From the NCBI GenBank assembly GCA_965230415.1, contig CBDDKZ010000005.1, positions 496,001 through 560,000 on the forward strand: 64,000 nt of DNA. The letters are read 5' to 3'. The notes under the pieces are model-generated. The model made no database searches, was not told the DNA's origin, and saw only the letters and a list, made by a program, of their open reading frames with translations. Of the stretch, positions 8,868 through 18,092 are shown piece by piece. Both the position numbers and the translations under genes were made by a program. Each line of letters begins with the position of its first letter. Position 1 is the stretch's first letter. The stretch is from CBDDKZ01 sp965230415 (GTDB taxonomy: Bacteria > Bacteroidota > Bacteroidia > Cytophagales > JAAEPT01).

Positions 8868-11684
8868 ATGAAAAGTATATCGCAAAGAGGCATAGTACAA
8901 CCCCTCTTTAAACTAAAAAACCCCAAATTTCAGCTATTTGCTGTACTATTTATTTTAATAACCTCCTATCATTCCAAAGCCCAAGACAAAATAGCTCTTG
9001 GTAATGCCCATCTGTTTGTTAAAAACCTATTCAGTAATACAGAATCGGAAAGTTTCCAACTGAAAGTAAGCGAACAAAAGTCTCACGAAATATTTGTTAC
9101 CAAAAAAATCGGAGATGAGCGTGCTTACAAAATAATAGGAACGACAGCAGAAAAGGATGCAGGAACCCTCACATTATATGAAAATAATGGCAAAACAGAA
9201 GGAAACCTTGTTTTCCCGGACAAAGAATTAGCCTATAAGCTCCGAACAAATGAAGGCGGTGACCTTGTCATCTCCCAGGCAGACATTCACGATGTGTTAT
9301 GCATCGGGACTTATGTGGACAATCCCGAAGAAGCTAACAACGAAAAAGTGGTAAGATCGAAAGCTCAACCAATCTTTAATAGTCTACCGGGTGCAAGAGC
9401 TGTTGTATACCTTGATTTTGACGGAGAAGTTGTTTCGGGTACCAGCTGGGTCGGTGGTGGCACCATCAATGCACAACCAAGAAATTGGTCAGATGCCAAA
9501 ATTCAGGATATCTGGGAAATGATGGCAGATGACTTCCGGCCCTGGACCATCAACGTTACCACGGAACGTGCCGTTTATGATGCAGCTCCTTCCAATAGTC
9601 GTATGATGTGTATATTCACAGGCACTAACGATGCTTCACCTGGCGCCGGAGGTGTAGCTTACGTAGGATCTTTTGATAATAATTCCGGAAACCCGTGTTG
9701 GGTATTTAATAGTGGTACGCAATCGGCTGCAGTTTCAGGTTCTCATGAAGTTGGTCATACAGTAGGTCTTTCTCATGATGGAAACAGTAATTCCGGTTAT
9801 GATTCCGGCAACGGACTCTGGGGCCCTATTATGGGTACCCCGTTCAATGAAGATGTGATGCATTGGAGTAAGGGTGAATACAATGATGCCAACAGGTTCC
9901 AGGACGACCTGGCGATAATTGAAGGTAATAGAAACGTGGCATACCGAGATGATGATCATGGTGACAACCTTCAAAATGCCACGGAAATCGTTCATAGCAA
10001 TGGAAATGTAGCAGAAGAATTTAACCACGGACTCATAGAAAGAAACACGGATAAAGATATGTTCTCGTTCATAACTTCGGGAGGACAGGTAAATTTCAGC
10101 GTTAGCAATGAAGACATAAGTTGGACCAATTTAAATATCCAGGCGCGCCTTCTCGATGGTAATGGAAACGAAATCCTCTCTTCCAACCCAGACGGCCTTG
10201 TTCCGGCGGTTATAAACACTAATCTGGCTGGAGGAACCTATTTCATAGAAGTAGATGGCGCCGGTGAAGCTACCTGGGCAAGTGGTGGATATGGAGATTA
10301 TGCTTGTATGGGCAATTTTTTCATTTCGGGAAGCTACAACCCCGGCAGTAACAACCAGCCACCGATATCTAATTTCACTGCTATTCAAAACTGTGGAACT
10401 GTAACATTCTCAAGCACATCGCTTAATACGGTTAACTCTTACGTATGGGACTTTGGTGACGGCACCACCTCTACAGAAGAGTCTCCAACGCACATTTATA
10501 CAAGTTCAGGAATTTACGATGTAACTTTGACGGTTTCGAACGATTTCGGAAATGACAGCGAAACTAAGATTGCATTTATTGAAATCATTATCCCCACAAT
10601 TCCGGGGGCCGATAATGTTACGGTATGTGAAGGTTCCGATGCCGAGTTAAGTGCCACAGGAAACACTTACTATATTTGGTATGATGAAATTGGTGGTTCA
10701 GTCATTGGTACGGAGCCCAACTTAACCATTCCGAATGTCACTTCCGATGAAACAGTATATGTCGTTGGGACGAGTAGTCCTGCCCAGGAAACAGCAGGTA
10801 TTGAAGCACCTGAAAATGGTGGTTATTACGCCAATGACACCAGAGGACTATATGTCGACGTCACCGCTCCTATATTATGGAAAAGTGCAGATATTAATGC
10901 CGAAAATGCAGGCGAGCGTACTTTTGTAATTAAAGATTCCCCTGATGGCAACATTTTGGAATCGACCACCATTGACGTACCACAAGGTAATAGTACCGTC
11001 GATCTTAATTTACCACTACCCGCCGGAAACCAACTGTATTTAGGAGTGAGTGGAACGGCAAACCTTTACCGTGACAATAGCGGGGTTAATTATCCTTATG
11101 TGTCTACAAACGGAACAGTAACAATCACCTCATCCAATTCCACCTCACCTGCAGATTACTATTATTTCTTCTACAATAATGTTTTTGGTGAAGAAGCATG
11201 CCCCAGTGCTGCTAAAGAGGTTAACATAGCCGTTGTAGAACAGCCATTGAGTCCAACTATCATTGAAAACGGGTCACAGTTATCGGTTGAGGATAATTAC
11301 GACAATTACCAATGGTTGTTAAATGGTGTAGCAATTAATGGTGCAAATCAATCCAATTATACCGCTACCGTAGATGGTGATTACAGTGTAATCGTTGATA
11401 ATGGAGGTCTTTGCGAGGCAAGCTCTAATACCGTTACCGTATTAGTATCTTCAACGCAATCTGCTTATAACGAAAGCTCTTTGAAAATTTTCCCCAACCC
11501 GGCCAGAGGCGAGCTGTTCATTGATGGCCTGACTAAAGCCACAATTGTAAAACTAATCAATAGCAATGGTATTGTGGTTTTTGAAGAATTAACGACCTAT
11601 GATCTGAATTTAAGCGATATAAACCCTGGGCTTTATTATGTATTCATAAATAATGACGCTATAAAGCCAATAGTCATTCAATAA
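8868..11684 (+). CDS. Secreted metzincin-type metalloprotease with PKD, Ig-like and T9SS sorting domains
   Basis: 938 residues. A long signal peptide ends near YHSKAQ (residue 39). The zinc site HEVGHTVGLSHD at 293-304 is the HExxHxxGxxHD metzincin consensus, and a Met-turn candidate lies at IMGTPF (321-326). After the catalytic part come a pre-peptidase C-terminal-like region (about 365-490), a PKD domain (500-572, YVWDFGDGTTSTEESPTHIY), an Ig-like domain (577-635) and a 150-residue beta-rich module (636-785). A second Ig-like domain (797-860) precedes a T9SS type A tail beginning IFPNPARGELF (873-938). It should be exported and cell-attached or released for extracellular protein digestion. 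The region from the PKD domain onward closely resembles the C-terminus of the S8 protease at 52385-56443. Confidence 0.9.
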   Translation: MKSISQRGIVQPLFKLKNPKFQLFAVLFILITSYHSKAQDKIALGNAHLFVKNLFSNTESESFQLKVSEQKSHEIFVTKKIGDERAYKIIGTTAEKDAGTLTLYENNGKTEGNLVFPDKELAYKLRTNEGGDLVISQADIHDVLCIGTYVDNPEEANNEKVVRSKAQPIFNSLPGARAVVYLDFDGEVVSGTSWVGGGTINAQPRNWSDAKIQDIWEMMADDFRPWTINVTTERAVYDAAPSNSRMMCIFTGTNDASPGAGGVAYVGSFDNNSGNPCWVFNSGTQSAAVSGSHEVGHTVGLSHDGNSNSGYDSGNGLWGPIMGTPFNEDVMHWSKGEYNDANRFQDDLAIIEGNRNVAYRDDDHGDNLQNATEIVHSNGNVAEEFNHGLIERNTDKDMFSFITSGGQVNFSVSNEDISWTNLNIQARLLDGNGNEILSSNPDGLVPAVINTNLAGGTYFIEVDGAGEATWASGGYGDYACMGNFFISGSYNPGSNNQPPISNFTAIQNCGTVTFSSTSLNTVNSYVWDFGDGTTSTEESPTHIYTSSGIYDVTLTVSNDFGNDSETKIAFIEIIIPTIPGADNVTVCEGSDAELSATGNTYYIWYDEIGGSVIGTEPNLTIPNVTSDETVYVVGTSSPAQETAGIEAPENGGYYANDTRGLYVDVTAPILWKSADINAENAGERTFVIKDSPDGNILESTTIDVPQGNSTVDLNLPLPAGNQLYLGVSGTANLYRDNSGVNYPYVSTNGTVTITSSNSTSPADYYYFFYNNVFGEEACPSAAKEVNIAVVEQPLSPTIIENGSQLSVEDNYDNYQWLLNGVAINGANQSNYTATVDGDYSVIVDNGGLCEASSNTVTVLVSSTQSAYNESSLKIFPNPARGELFIDGLTKATIVKLINSNGIVVFEELTTYDLNLSDINPGLYYVFINNDAIKPIVIQ

Positions 11685-11704
11685 TATATTGACCCAACAG
11701 GCAT

Positions 11705-11739
11705 AAAAGGACTAATTTCATTTGAAATGGTCCTTTTTT
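11705..11739 (+). terminator. Terminator after the metalloprotease gene
   Basis: Stem AAAAGGAC (11705-11712) pairs with GTCCTTTT (11730-11737), with an additional inner stem ATTTC/GAAAT, then a T run. It is 21 nt beyond the stop. Confidence 0.7.
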
Positions 11740-11807
11740 ATTTTTTACCCACTCATTTTATTAAATTGGGTGAGCTTTTAATTTTTAAATCTAAACTTAC
11801 AATTATT

Positions 11808-12443
11808 ATGGCTTTAAGACTTGGTGATATTGCTCCTGACTTTGTAGCAAACACAACAGAGGGTGAAATCAATTTCCATGAATGGCTGGGAGATAAATGG
11901 GGGATTTTATTTTCGCACCCTGCTGACTTTACCCCAGTATGCACCACCGAATTGGGGACGGTAGCAAAACTCAAAGAAGAATTCGACAAGAGAAATGTGA
12001 AATGCATTGCCATTTCTATAGATAATGTAGAAGATCACAAAGCTTGGATTCTGGATATTAACGCAACACAAAACTGTGCAGTAAATTTCCCGATTATAGA
12101 TGGCTCTGACAAAAAAGTAGCTGAGCTTTATGATATGATCCATCCAAACGCTGACAATAAACTGACAGTAAGATCGGTATTCATTATAGCGCCTGACAAA
12201 TCAGTTAAACTGACATTGACTTATCCCGCGTCTACAGGCCGAAATTTCCAGGAAATCTTAAGAGTTATCGATTCGTTACAATTAACAGCTTATCATAAAG
12301 TAGCCACACCGGCCGACTGGAAAGATGGAGAAGAATGTGTAGTGGTACCTGCGATCGCTACAGAAGATATTCCGGCACAATTCCCGAAAGGATTCACAGA
12401 GGTTCGACCTTACTTGCGACTTACTCCCCAGCCAAACAAATAA
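11808..12443 (+). CDS. Peroxiredoxin, Prx6 (1-Cys) type
   Basis: 211 residues from ATG 11808; an upstream ATG at 11727 lies inside the preceding terminator and is rejected. The peroxidatic Cys sits in HPADFTPVCTTELG, the Prx6 signature, and the C-terminal Prx6 extension is complete (PADWKDGEECVVVP, TEVRPYLRLTPQP). It reduces hydrogen peroxide and organic hydroperoxides in the cytoplasm. No second conserved resolving Cys is obvious, as expected for the 1-Cys group. It is monocistronic, framed by terminators on both sides. Confidence 0.95.
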   Translation: MALRLGDIAPDFVANTTEGEINFHEWLGDKWGILFSHPADFTPVCTTELGTVAKLKEEFDKRNVKCIAISIDNVEDHKAWILDINATQNCAVNFPIIDGSDKKVAELYDMIHPNADNKLTVRSVFIIAPDKSVKLTLTYPASTGRNFQEILRVIDSLQLTAYHKVATPADWKDGEECVVVPAIATEDIPAQFPKGFTEVRPYLRLTPQPNK

Positions 12444-12448
12444 TTTTA

Positions 12449-12488
12449 CAGACCTGTGGTTTCTGTGCCACAGGTTCTGCTATTTTTT
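12449..12488 (+). terminator. Peroxiredoxin gene terminator
   Basis: ACCTGTGG (12452-12459) pairs with CCACAGGT (12468-12475), with a flanking CAG/CTG extension and a T-rich tail. Confidence 0.75.
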
Positions 12489-12513
12489 ATTATCTTATTC
12501 TGATAATTCTGTT

Positions 12514-12521
12514 TAAATTTG
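12514..12521 (+). promoter_or_regulatory. Candidate -7 box for gcvH
   Basis: TAAATTTG matches TAnnTTTG and lies 26 nt before the gcvH start codon, just after the peroxiredoxin terminator. The -33 element is weak. Confidence 0.45.
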
Positions 12522-12546
12522 GGCCTTGATAATAAACTTTAACTAA

Positions 12547-12924
12547 ATGAACTTTCCGGAAGAGTTAAAATATACATCAGATCACGAATGGATACGTTTT
12601 GATGGCGATGAAGCAATAGTAGGTATTACAGATTTTGCACAAGGTGAACTGGGAGATATCGTATATGTAGAAGTATTAACCCTGGGTGAAACGATCAGTC
12701 AAAACGATGTATTTGGTACAATCGAAGCAGTAAAAACAGTTTCAGACCTATTCATACCGGTTTCCGGAGAAGTTGTGGCATTTAATGAGGCCCTGGAAAA
12801 CGCTCCCGAACTTGTTAATAATGATCCTTATGGTGAAGGTTGGATTGTAAAATTAAAAATTAACAATCCGGATGAACTTGACGGCCTGTTAAGTGTACAG
12901 GACTATAAAGCAACTATTTCTTAG
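12547..12924 (+). CDS. gcvH: Glycine cleavage system H protein
   Basis: 125 residues, typical length. The lipoyl-lysine site is in GTIEAVKTVSDLFIPVSGEV, and the N-terminus FPEELKYTSDHEWIRFDGDEAIVGITDFAQ is diagnostic. H protein carries the aminomethyl group between the P, T and L proteins of glycine cleavage. The other gcv genes are not in the window. It is followed after 36 bp by a VanZ-like gene and then tonB, an arrangement that suggests one transcript of mixed function. Confidence 0.97.
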   Translation: MNFPEELKYTSDHEWIRFDGDEAIVGITDFAQGELGDIVYVEVLTLGETISQNDVFGTIEAVKTVSDLFIPVSGEVVAFNEALENAPELVNNDPYGEGWIVKLKINNPDELDGLLSVQDYKATIS

Positions 12925-12960
12925 AAACGTTGTTTATATACATAGATAGAAGCGGAAATT

Positions 12961-13332
12961 ATGATCTGGAAGTATAACGTTTTCACCATTTTTTGGGCAA
13001 TAATAGTACTTATGCTTACGTTATTAGCCGGTGGTGCAAGCTCAAATATAGATGGGATACCACTGGATAAAATCATTCATGCATTTATGTTCATGATACA
13101 ATCATTGCTGATAATCATTGGTTTAAAAAAACAGAATACTTCATGTCACCTGAAGTTTAATGCAGTAAAAGTAGCTATTGTGAGTTCAACGATTTTTGGT
13201 ATCGTTGTGGAATTGTTGCAAGGACTTGCTCCAGGCAGGAGTATGGAATTTTCAGATATGTTAGCAAATTTCTGCGGTAGTCTTTTAGGTTACGTTTTCT
13301 TTTATTTAATTTACAGAGTAAAATTAACTTAA
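12961..13332 (+). CDS. VanZ-like family membrane protein
   Basis: 123 residues with four predicted membrane helices (about 7-23, 39-54, 68-85, 101-118). The VanZ-like pattern is visible: an early DKIIHAFMFMIQSL helix and a later FGIVVELLQGLAPGRSMEFSDMLANFCGSLLG with the conserved E-LQ and D-N residues. The family name comes from a teicoplanin-resistance accessory protein, but short chromosomal members are of unknown function and this should not be read as resistance. It ends 1 bp before the tonB start. Confidence 0.8.
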   Translation: MIWKYNVFTIFWAIIVLMLTLLAGGASSNIDGIPLDKIIHAFMFMIQSLLIIIGLKKQNTSCHLKFNAVKVAIVSSTIFGIVVELLQGLAPGRSMEFSDMLANFCGSLLGYVFFYLIYRVKLT

Positions 13333-13333
13333 A

Positions 13334-14140
13334 ATGGGTTATATAATAGCAGTATCAGTTTTAGTGGTGTCCATCGTGATATGGATACTTACTACTCGTT
13401 TTGGAATAATTCCTATGTTATTAAAGAATTTTCCGAAAGACGAAAATTATGAGAAAGGACTTACCAAAAAGAAGTCTTCTGCAAATGTCAATGACTATAC
13501 TGCGCTCAATTTCTTTATAGGCCTGAATATTGCACTTGGTTTTACCATACTAATGATTTCGGCAGAAAGCAAGGAACATTTTGACCCAAACAAAAACAAA
13601 TATGTAGAAGCACCTGTTGAAGAATTCGAAGAAATTCCAATTACTGAAATACCGCCTCCGCCTCCGCCTGTAATTCGTGTACCGGAAATTATAGAAGTAC
13701 CGGATGAAGAAGAAATTCCGGATATAGAAATCGAGCATGAAGAAGAAGATGAAGACCCAGATACGGTAGAGTACGTTGAACCGGTATTTGAGGAACCGGA
13801 AGAAGAAGTCGTTGATGACAAAACTTACAACTTTTTTGACTTAGGAGAAAAACCCGTTTTCCCAGGGGGAGAAGGTGCTTTACATGCTTATGTACGTGAA
13901 CACTTCAAATTCCCACACCGAGATAGAGAAGAAGAGAATTACGGTACCATTTTTGTGAGCTTTACAATTATGAAAGACGGATCGGTGAGTAATGTAAAAA
14001 TATTGAGAGGGATAAATGACCGCCTAAATAATGAAACCATCCGGGTAATAAAAAGCCTTCCTAAATGGAAACCTGGTAAAAATGCCGGAAGCCCGGTAAA
14101 AGTAAGTTTCACTATGCCGGTAATGCTCCAAAAACAATAA
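13334..14140 (+). CDS. TonB-type energy transducer (copy 1)
   Basis: 268 residues. There is an N-terminal membrane segment (residues 3-23) and a second hydrophobic stretch near 58-75. A proline/glutamate-rich periplasmic spacer (PPPPPP then a very acidic region about 115-165) leads to a C-terminal TonB fold beginning FPGGEGALHAYVREHFKFP and including GTIFVSFTIMKDGSVSNVKI and LPKWKPGKN. TonB couples the inner-membrane proton gradient to outer-membrane receptors. No exbB/exbD pair is adjacent. The spacer is strongly acidic rather than the usual Pro-Lys type. Confidence 0.85.
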   Translation: MGYIIAVSVLVVSIVIWILTTRFGIIPMLLKNFPKDENYEKGLTKKKSSANVNDYTALNFFIGLNIALGFTILMISAESKEHFDPNKNKYVEAPVEEFEEIPITEIPPPPPPVIRVPEIIEVPDEEEIPDIEIEHEEEDEDPDTVEYVEPVFEEPEEEVVDDKTYNFFDLGEKPVFPGGEGALHAYVREHFKFPHRDREEENYGTIFVSFTIMKDGSVSNVKILRGINDRLNNETIRVIKSLPKWKPGKNAGSPVKVSFTMPVMLQKQ

Positions 14141-14151
14141 TTGCGTACACA

Positions 14152-14454
14152 GTGATCAAGCACATAGTAAGCTGGAAAGTAAAAGAACAGGCCGAAGGCT
14201 TAAGTAAGGCAGAAAATGTTCAGAAAATGAATGAGCTACTTTCAGCCCTACCCGAAAAAATCGATGTAATTCAGGAGTTTGAAATAGGCATTGATTTTTT
14301 GCAATCTGAAAGATCATACGATATATGTCTTATATCGGCTTTTAATACTACAGAAGACCTTAAAAGTTATGCGCAACACCCCGACCATCTAATGGTTGTC
14401 GATTACTTCAAAAAAGTAGTGGAGAAAAGCGTAGCGGTTGATTACGAACTATAA
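14152..14454 (+). CDS. Dabb (stress-responsive alpha/beta-barrel) family protein
   Basis: 100 residues from a GTG start, 11 bp after the tonB stop. It opens MIKHIVSWKVKEQAEG and continues with the Dabb pattern (IDVIQEFEIGIDF, YDICLISAFNTTEDLKSYAQHPDHLMVVDYF). The family forms dimeric ferredoxin-like barrels. Some members are enzymes or stress proteins; most bacterial ones are uncharacterised. The HPDH motif near residue 77 is typical. Confidence 0.85.
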   Translation: MIKHIVSWKVKEQAEGLSKAENVQKMNELLSALPEKIDVIQEFEIGIDFLQSERSYDICLISAFNTTEDLKSYAQHPDHLMVVDYFKKVVEKSVAVDYEL

Positions 14455-14685
14455 TTTTTTTAGTTAATCAAATTTGTAATAAGCGAACAAGCAGTACACG
14501 CATTTTTATTTAATGGGAGGTGTACTGAATACCTGCACCAGTCTTTTTGCTCTCACGCCTCAATAGCCTGTATAAGGTGGTGATCAAAAAGGAGAACACC
14601 CTCAAAATCAAAGAGATACTCAAAATTTCAAAAGCAACTAAATTGCATTTATAAGAATTTGCAACTACATTGCAAATAAAAAACC

Positions 14686-15492
14686 ATGGAAATATTAATC
14701 GCAACGGGTGTGTTTCTACTTTCAATAATGACTGGCACGCTTATCATTAAGAAACTAATAATGCCTCTTACGGGTAGCAGACAAAACATAAGCAGGTATC
14801 TCAAGAAAAAGGAAGCTTATAAAATACGTCCATATGCCTTTTTAAACTTTTTATTTGGAGTAAATATCAGCCTGCTCACAGCTATCTATCTGCTACAGCA
14901 GCAAAATGTATATGCTGTGGAAAGTACTCCGGAAGTTTATTGGTCCGAAACAGTAGAAGACGAATATGAAGAGGTAATTATACCTCAGAAAACGCCTAAA
15001 GTTCCATTTATTCCTTTGGATCAAAGTAGCTTTAAAGAAACTTCTGAGGAGGTAACGAAATTTGACATAAAGGATCTCGACCTAAAAATTGATGATTCGA
15101 ATTTAGACAGCAGCACCCTATTTGATCCTGATAATTTTGATTTACCTCCCGATGAATCTCTAACTGATTTTAAAATTGACAATGCTGTTATCGCAGATCA
15201 CCTTCTAAGTCAAAGAGCTACATTCCCGGGTGGTGATAAAGCTTTGGATACATTCATTCAAAAACATTTCAATCCAAATTCAAACAGCACGGCTCCCGGT
15301 ACAATCATGATTAGCTTTGTTGTAAACATTGATGGGAGCATTAGTGACATTCAATTATTGAGAGGGATCAATGGTTCTCTCGATTCGGAAGCACTGAGAG
15401 TGATAAATAAATTTCCGAAGTGGATTCCGGCCAAAGACAATTTTAACAGAGAAGTCAGAAGCGCTTATATCCAACCAATTTACATCAAATAA
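14686..15492 (+). CDS. TonB-type protein (copy 2)
   Basis: 268 residues, the same length as the other TonB gene 1.3 kb upstream. It has the same layout: an N-terminal membrane segment, a second hydrophobic stretch near residue 60, an acidic Asp/Ser-rich spacer, and a TonB C-terminal fold starting FPGGDKALDTFIQKHFNP with the paralogous motif LLRGINGSLDSEALRVINKFPKW. It differs in the spacer, which lacks the proline run. The 231 bp between it and the Dabb gene contains no gene I can support. Confidence 0.8.
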   Translation: MEILIATGVFLLSIMTGTLIIKKLIMPLTGSRQNISRYLKKKEAYKIRPYAFLNFLFGVNISLLTAIYLLQQQNVYAVESTPEVYWSETVEDEYEEVIIPQKTPKVPFIPLDQSSFKETSEEVTKFDIKDLDLKIDDSNLDSSTLFDPDNFDLPPDESLTDFKIDNAVIADHLLSQRATFPGGDKALDTFIQKHFNPNSNSTAPGTIMISFVVNIDGSISDIQLLRGINGSLDSEALRVINKFPKWIPAKDNFNREVRSAYIQPIYIK

Positions 15493-15493
15493 A

Positions 15494-15523
15494 AAAATCG
15501 TGCCTGTTTCGAGGCGCGATTTT
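15494..15523. terminator. Bidirectional terminator between convergent genes
   Basis: A 12-bp stem AAAATCGTGCCT (15494-15505) pairs with AGGCGCGATTTT (15512-15523), with one G-T pair. It lies between the plus-strand tonB-like gene and the minus-strand DUF5723 gene, with A and T runs on both flanks. Confidence 0.75.
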
Positions 15524-15551
15524 CCTTTTAATCTCTTTATAATTTAGACTG

Positions 15552-16976
15552 TTAAAATGCGAAGGTCATGTTAAAGTTAAAATCGCCACCAGTAGCGACA
15601 TTTTTCATGAGTGGGCCTATTATATTACCCGAGCCAATTCCTAAACGAAAGAAACCTGCCTTAACAGCTGCAAAAAAACCCATTTCGACAATGTTATAAC
15701 CGCGCAAACCTACATTAGTCCCAACTTCAAAATGCGATAATAAGTTAAAGGTATAAGCTCCTGCCAGGTAGGTTGACTTAGTTGCGTTTCCAATATCTTT
15801 AAAACCTTGTATCAAGGTCAAACCAACGGCATGTTTGTGGTAAGTATGACCGTGCTTATCCTTTGCCGGAATTTTGTAGGAAGCATGAAACCTCATTCTC
15901 TGTGGGTAAGGAACTCTAAAATCATTACCTGTCGTTTCGGAAGCTCCTTCCCAAATTTCCTGAAAGCTGGAGTCAATCTGTCTTCTGGTATCGTTTAGTG
16001 GATTATCTACGCCTACTCCTTCATAAAGAAAAGATCCCTGATTCTCATAGGTATAATTGTTTTCTCCTTTAAATGTTAATCCACCAATATCCAAAAAGTT
16101 AATATTTGCATACCAACGCTCTTTATAGTGCGTAGAAATTCCCACATCGAAGGCAAATCCGGCACCCGGTCCGTTAAATGGGTCCAATCCGGATGCTGCA
16201 TCATCGGTTGAATCACTAAGATCTAGTGAAGAATGAAACAAATAATCATAATCAAGTTCCAGGTATTTCCCATCCGTGTCTGTAAATAGACCCGCCTGGG
16301 ACCTTTCGGTAAAAAAGGCATAAAGACCCTGAATATACTTCAATCTTAGTCCACCTCTTAATTCGATGTCTTCATGCAATTCAATTGGAATGGGAGCAGC
16401 AGCAGCAACCGTATATTCTCGTGTCCATAAAGCATTCACACTAAAAGGAAACTCTACGCGCTCGCCGGCAAACTGCTTGTTACCTAACCAGGCCAAACGA
16501 AATAACTCATTCGGGTATTTCAGGTTAAATTCCATCCGCTCGCCAATACCTGCAAAAATGGTGAGTAATTCACTGTCCGTCTCATCTCCTCCCGATTTAT
16601 CTATCCGGAAAGAAACATTCAAAGGATCGACCGTAGCACCAAAGCCTAAACGGTTAACATCTTTCAATTTACTGAAAAGATCATCAAATTCGGATTGAGA
16701 CGGCGGTTGACGTTCTGAATTAAAATCCAAAAGCGAACTTCCTTTCATTTTCTCAATGTCGGCGATAGTAAAGGTATTGTTTCCAGCCCACCCGTATAGA
16801 TTGATAAATTGAATGTGAATTTTATCAGGATCGTCTCCCAGTATCGCCGGTTCATACCTGGAACCTGCTAAAGTGAAAAACGAACTATAACTTGTTGGAG
16901 AATCTTCTTGTGCAAAGGCCATTTCAATCGTTGAAACAAGCACTACACATAACGAAAGTGTTACTAGTCTTTTCAT
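15552..16976 (-). CDS. DUF5723 family outer-membrane beta-barrel protein
   Basis: 474 residues with a signal peptide ending at EMAFAQ. Repeated amphipathic strands and a terminal FNFNMTFAF with a C-terminal Phe are typical of outer-membrane barrels. The overall pattern fits DUF5723, a Bacteroidota family: an SYSSFFTLAGSRYEPAILG start, a middle section naming cell dimensions like GAGFAFDVGISTHYKERWYANINFLDIG, and KHAVGLTLIQGFK. Members have been linked by others to gliding/T9SS-type surface functions, but this is not shown here. The lipoprotein gene ends 12 bp upstream, so the two are an operon. Confidence 0.75.
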   Translation of the reverse strand: MKRLVTLSLCVVLVSTIEMAFAQEDSPTSYSSFFTLAGSRYEPAILGDDPDKIHIQFINLYGWAGNNTFTIADIEKMKGSSLLDFNSERQPPSQSEFDDLFSKLKDVNRLGFGATVDPLNVSFRIDKSGGDETDSELLTIFAGIGERMEFNLKYPNELFRLAWLGNKQFAGERVEFPFSVNALWTREYTVAAAAPIPIELHEDIELRGGLRLKYIQGLYAFFTERSQAGLFTDTDGKYLELDYDYLFHSSLDLSDSTDDAASGLDPFNGPGAGFAFDVGISTHYKERWYANINFLDIGGLTFKGENNYTYENQGSFLYEGVGVDNPLNDTRRQIDSSFQEIWEGASETTGNDFRVPYPQRMRFHASYKIPAKDKHGHTYHKHAVGLTLIQGFKDIGNATKSTYLAGAYTFNLLSHFEVGTNVGLRGYNIVEMGFFAAVKAGFFRLGIGSGNIIGPLMKNVATGGDFNFNMTFAF

Positions 16977-16988
16977 TTGTGTAGTCTT

Positions 16989-18092
16989 TTAGTTTGTTTC
17001 TATCTTGGATGGATCTATCGCAATATCTGCCGTAATCAACATATGCATTTCAGACATGTCTGTCAAGACATATTTCGTTGGAGGATTAGGCCCTGTTTTT
17101 AATACCGCCCTAACTACCATCCAAGTACCTCTATCTATCGCCTCCAAATCTTCCTGGATATTTACCAATTGTACCTTTCCCGATTCTACTTCACTAATAA
17201 CTTCACCTGTTTCTTCATCTACCACTCCGGCATCTATAACATAGGTAGAGTCTTCTCTATCGCTAAAAAATACATATTCCACATCCCCGGCATCATTTAT
17301 TAATGTTATTTGTACATCTAACGAGGTGGGAAAGCTATTGGTCATAAACATATACAAAAAACCATCATATGCAGCGTAAGAGGTAGTATCAATATCTCCT
17401 ATATCAAATTCAGCGGTATCAAGTAGTTCATAGCTTATTTCCGGGTTCAAATCCACCCTATTCAAATCGAGAATATTCATCGTCAATTTTATTGAAAATA
17501 CATCGCTGGAAAAGGTAGCTTGGCTTTGAGTACCAGGAGAATTAAAATCCACAACAAATATCTCTGTGGTAGAGCTGATAAGTACATCGCTAAGCTGTAT
17601 ATTGAATTCGTAACTATCTCCGAATGGCACATCTCGTGTTACTGAATGGTCAATAAGTACATTTGAAGGGTCGGCACTATCTCTTATGACAATTCTGGTT
17701 TCTGCTCCCATAGGAAATGGAAAGATATTGTTAAAGCTTATGGTGGCATCTAATGTATCTACTCCGATAGTTTGAGCGAATTCAAAGAAATTAAAATATT
17801 CTGAATCAAATTTTGCTAATTTTGGAATTGCAGGAATAAATGGGAAGGTCGCCCCCTCTACAGCACCTGGAATCACATCTTCCAAGCTTCCTGCAGTTAC
17901 TTCATAATCGGTGCTCGTTGTCACCAAATCGTCCAAATCAAAATAATTTACATTGGAATTGACTACAGGCCCCAGGTATTCCGGTTTCCAGCCGTAATCT
18001 GATAGTGTATCCAGATCTTCGCATGCCGCAAACGAAACAACGGCCGCAAGAGCGATTACACTGCGTTTTAATATCTGTCTAATTTTATTCAT
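16989..18092 (-). CDS. Lipoprotein of unknown function
   Basis: 367 residues. The signal peptide ends in a lipobox, VVSFAAC, with the lipidated Cys near 24. The mature protein is beta-rich, acidic and nearly Cys-free, with phrases such as FPFPMGAETRIVIRDSADP that suggest a repeated Ig- or LEA-like strand fold. I do not recognise a named family. Its tight coupling (12-bp gap) to the downstream DUF5723 barrel suggests a surface complex in which this lipoprotein is the partner. Confidence 0.7.
   Translation of the reverse strand: MNKIRQILKRSVIALAAVVSFAACEDLDTLSDYGWKPEYLGPVVNSNVNYFDLDDLVTTSTDYEVTAGSLEDVIPGAVEGATFPFIPAIPKLAKFDSEYFNFFEFAQTIGVDTLDATISFNNIFPFPMGAETRIVIRDSADPSNVLIDHSVTRDVPFGDSYEFNIQLSDVLISSTTEIFVVDFNSPGTQSQATFSSDVFSIKLTMNILDLNRVDLNPEISYELLDTAEFDIGDIDTTSYAAYDGFLYMFMTNSFPTSLDVQITLINDAGDVEYVFFSDREDSTYVIDAGVVDEETGEVISEVESGKVQLVNIQEDLEAIDRGTWMVVRAVLKTGPNPPTKYVLTDMSEMHMLITADIAIDPSKIETN

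Noticed and set aside
13495..13821. A Ser-rich minus-strand frame
   Set aside because: It is the antisense of the Glu/Pro-rich TonB spacer, where GAA codons read as TTC/TCT on the other strand.
14510..14725. A 71-residue minus-strand frame and a short plus-strand frame ending KISKATKLHL
   Set aside because: Neither has a convincing start, promoter or family match; the minus frame runs into the tonB-like gene start.
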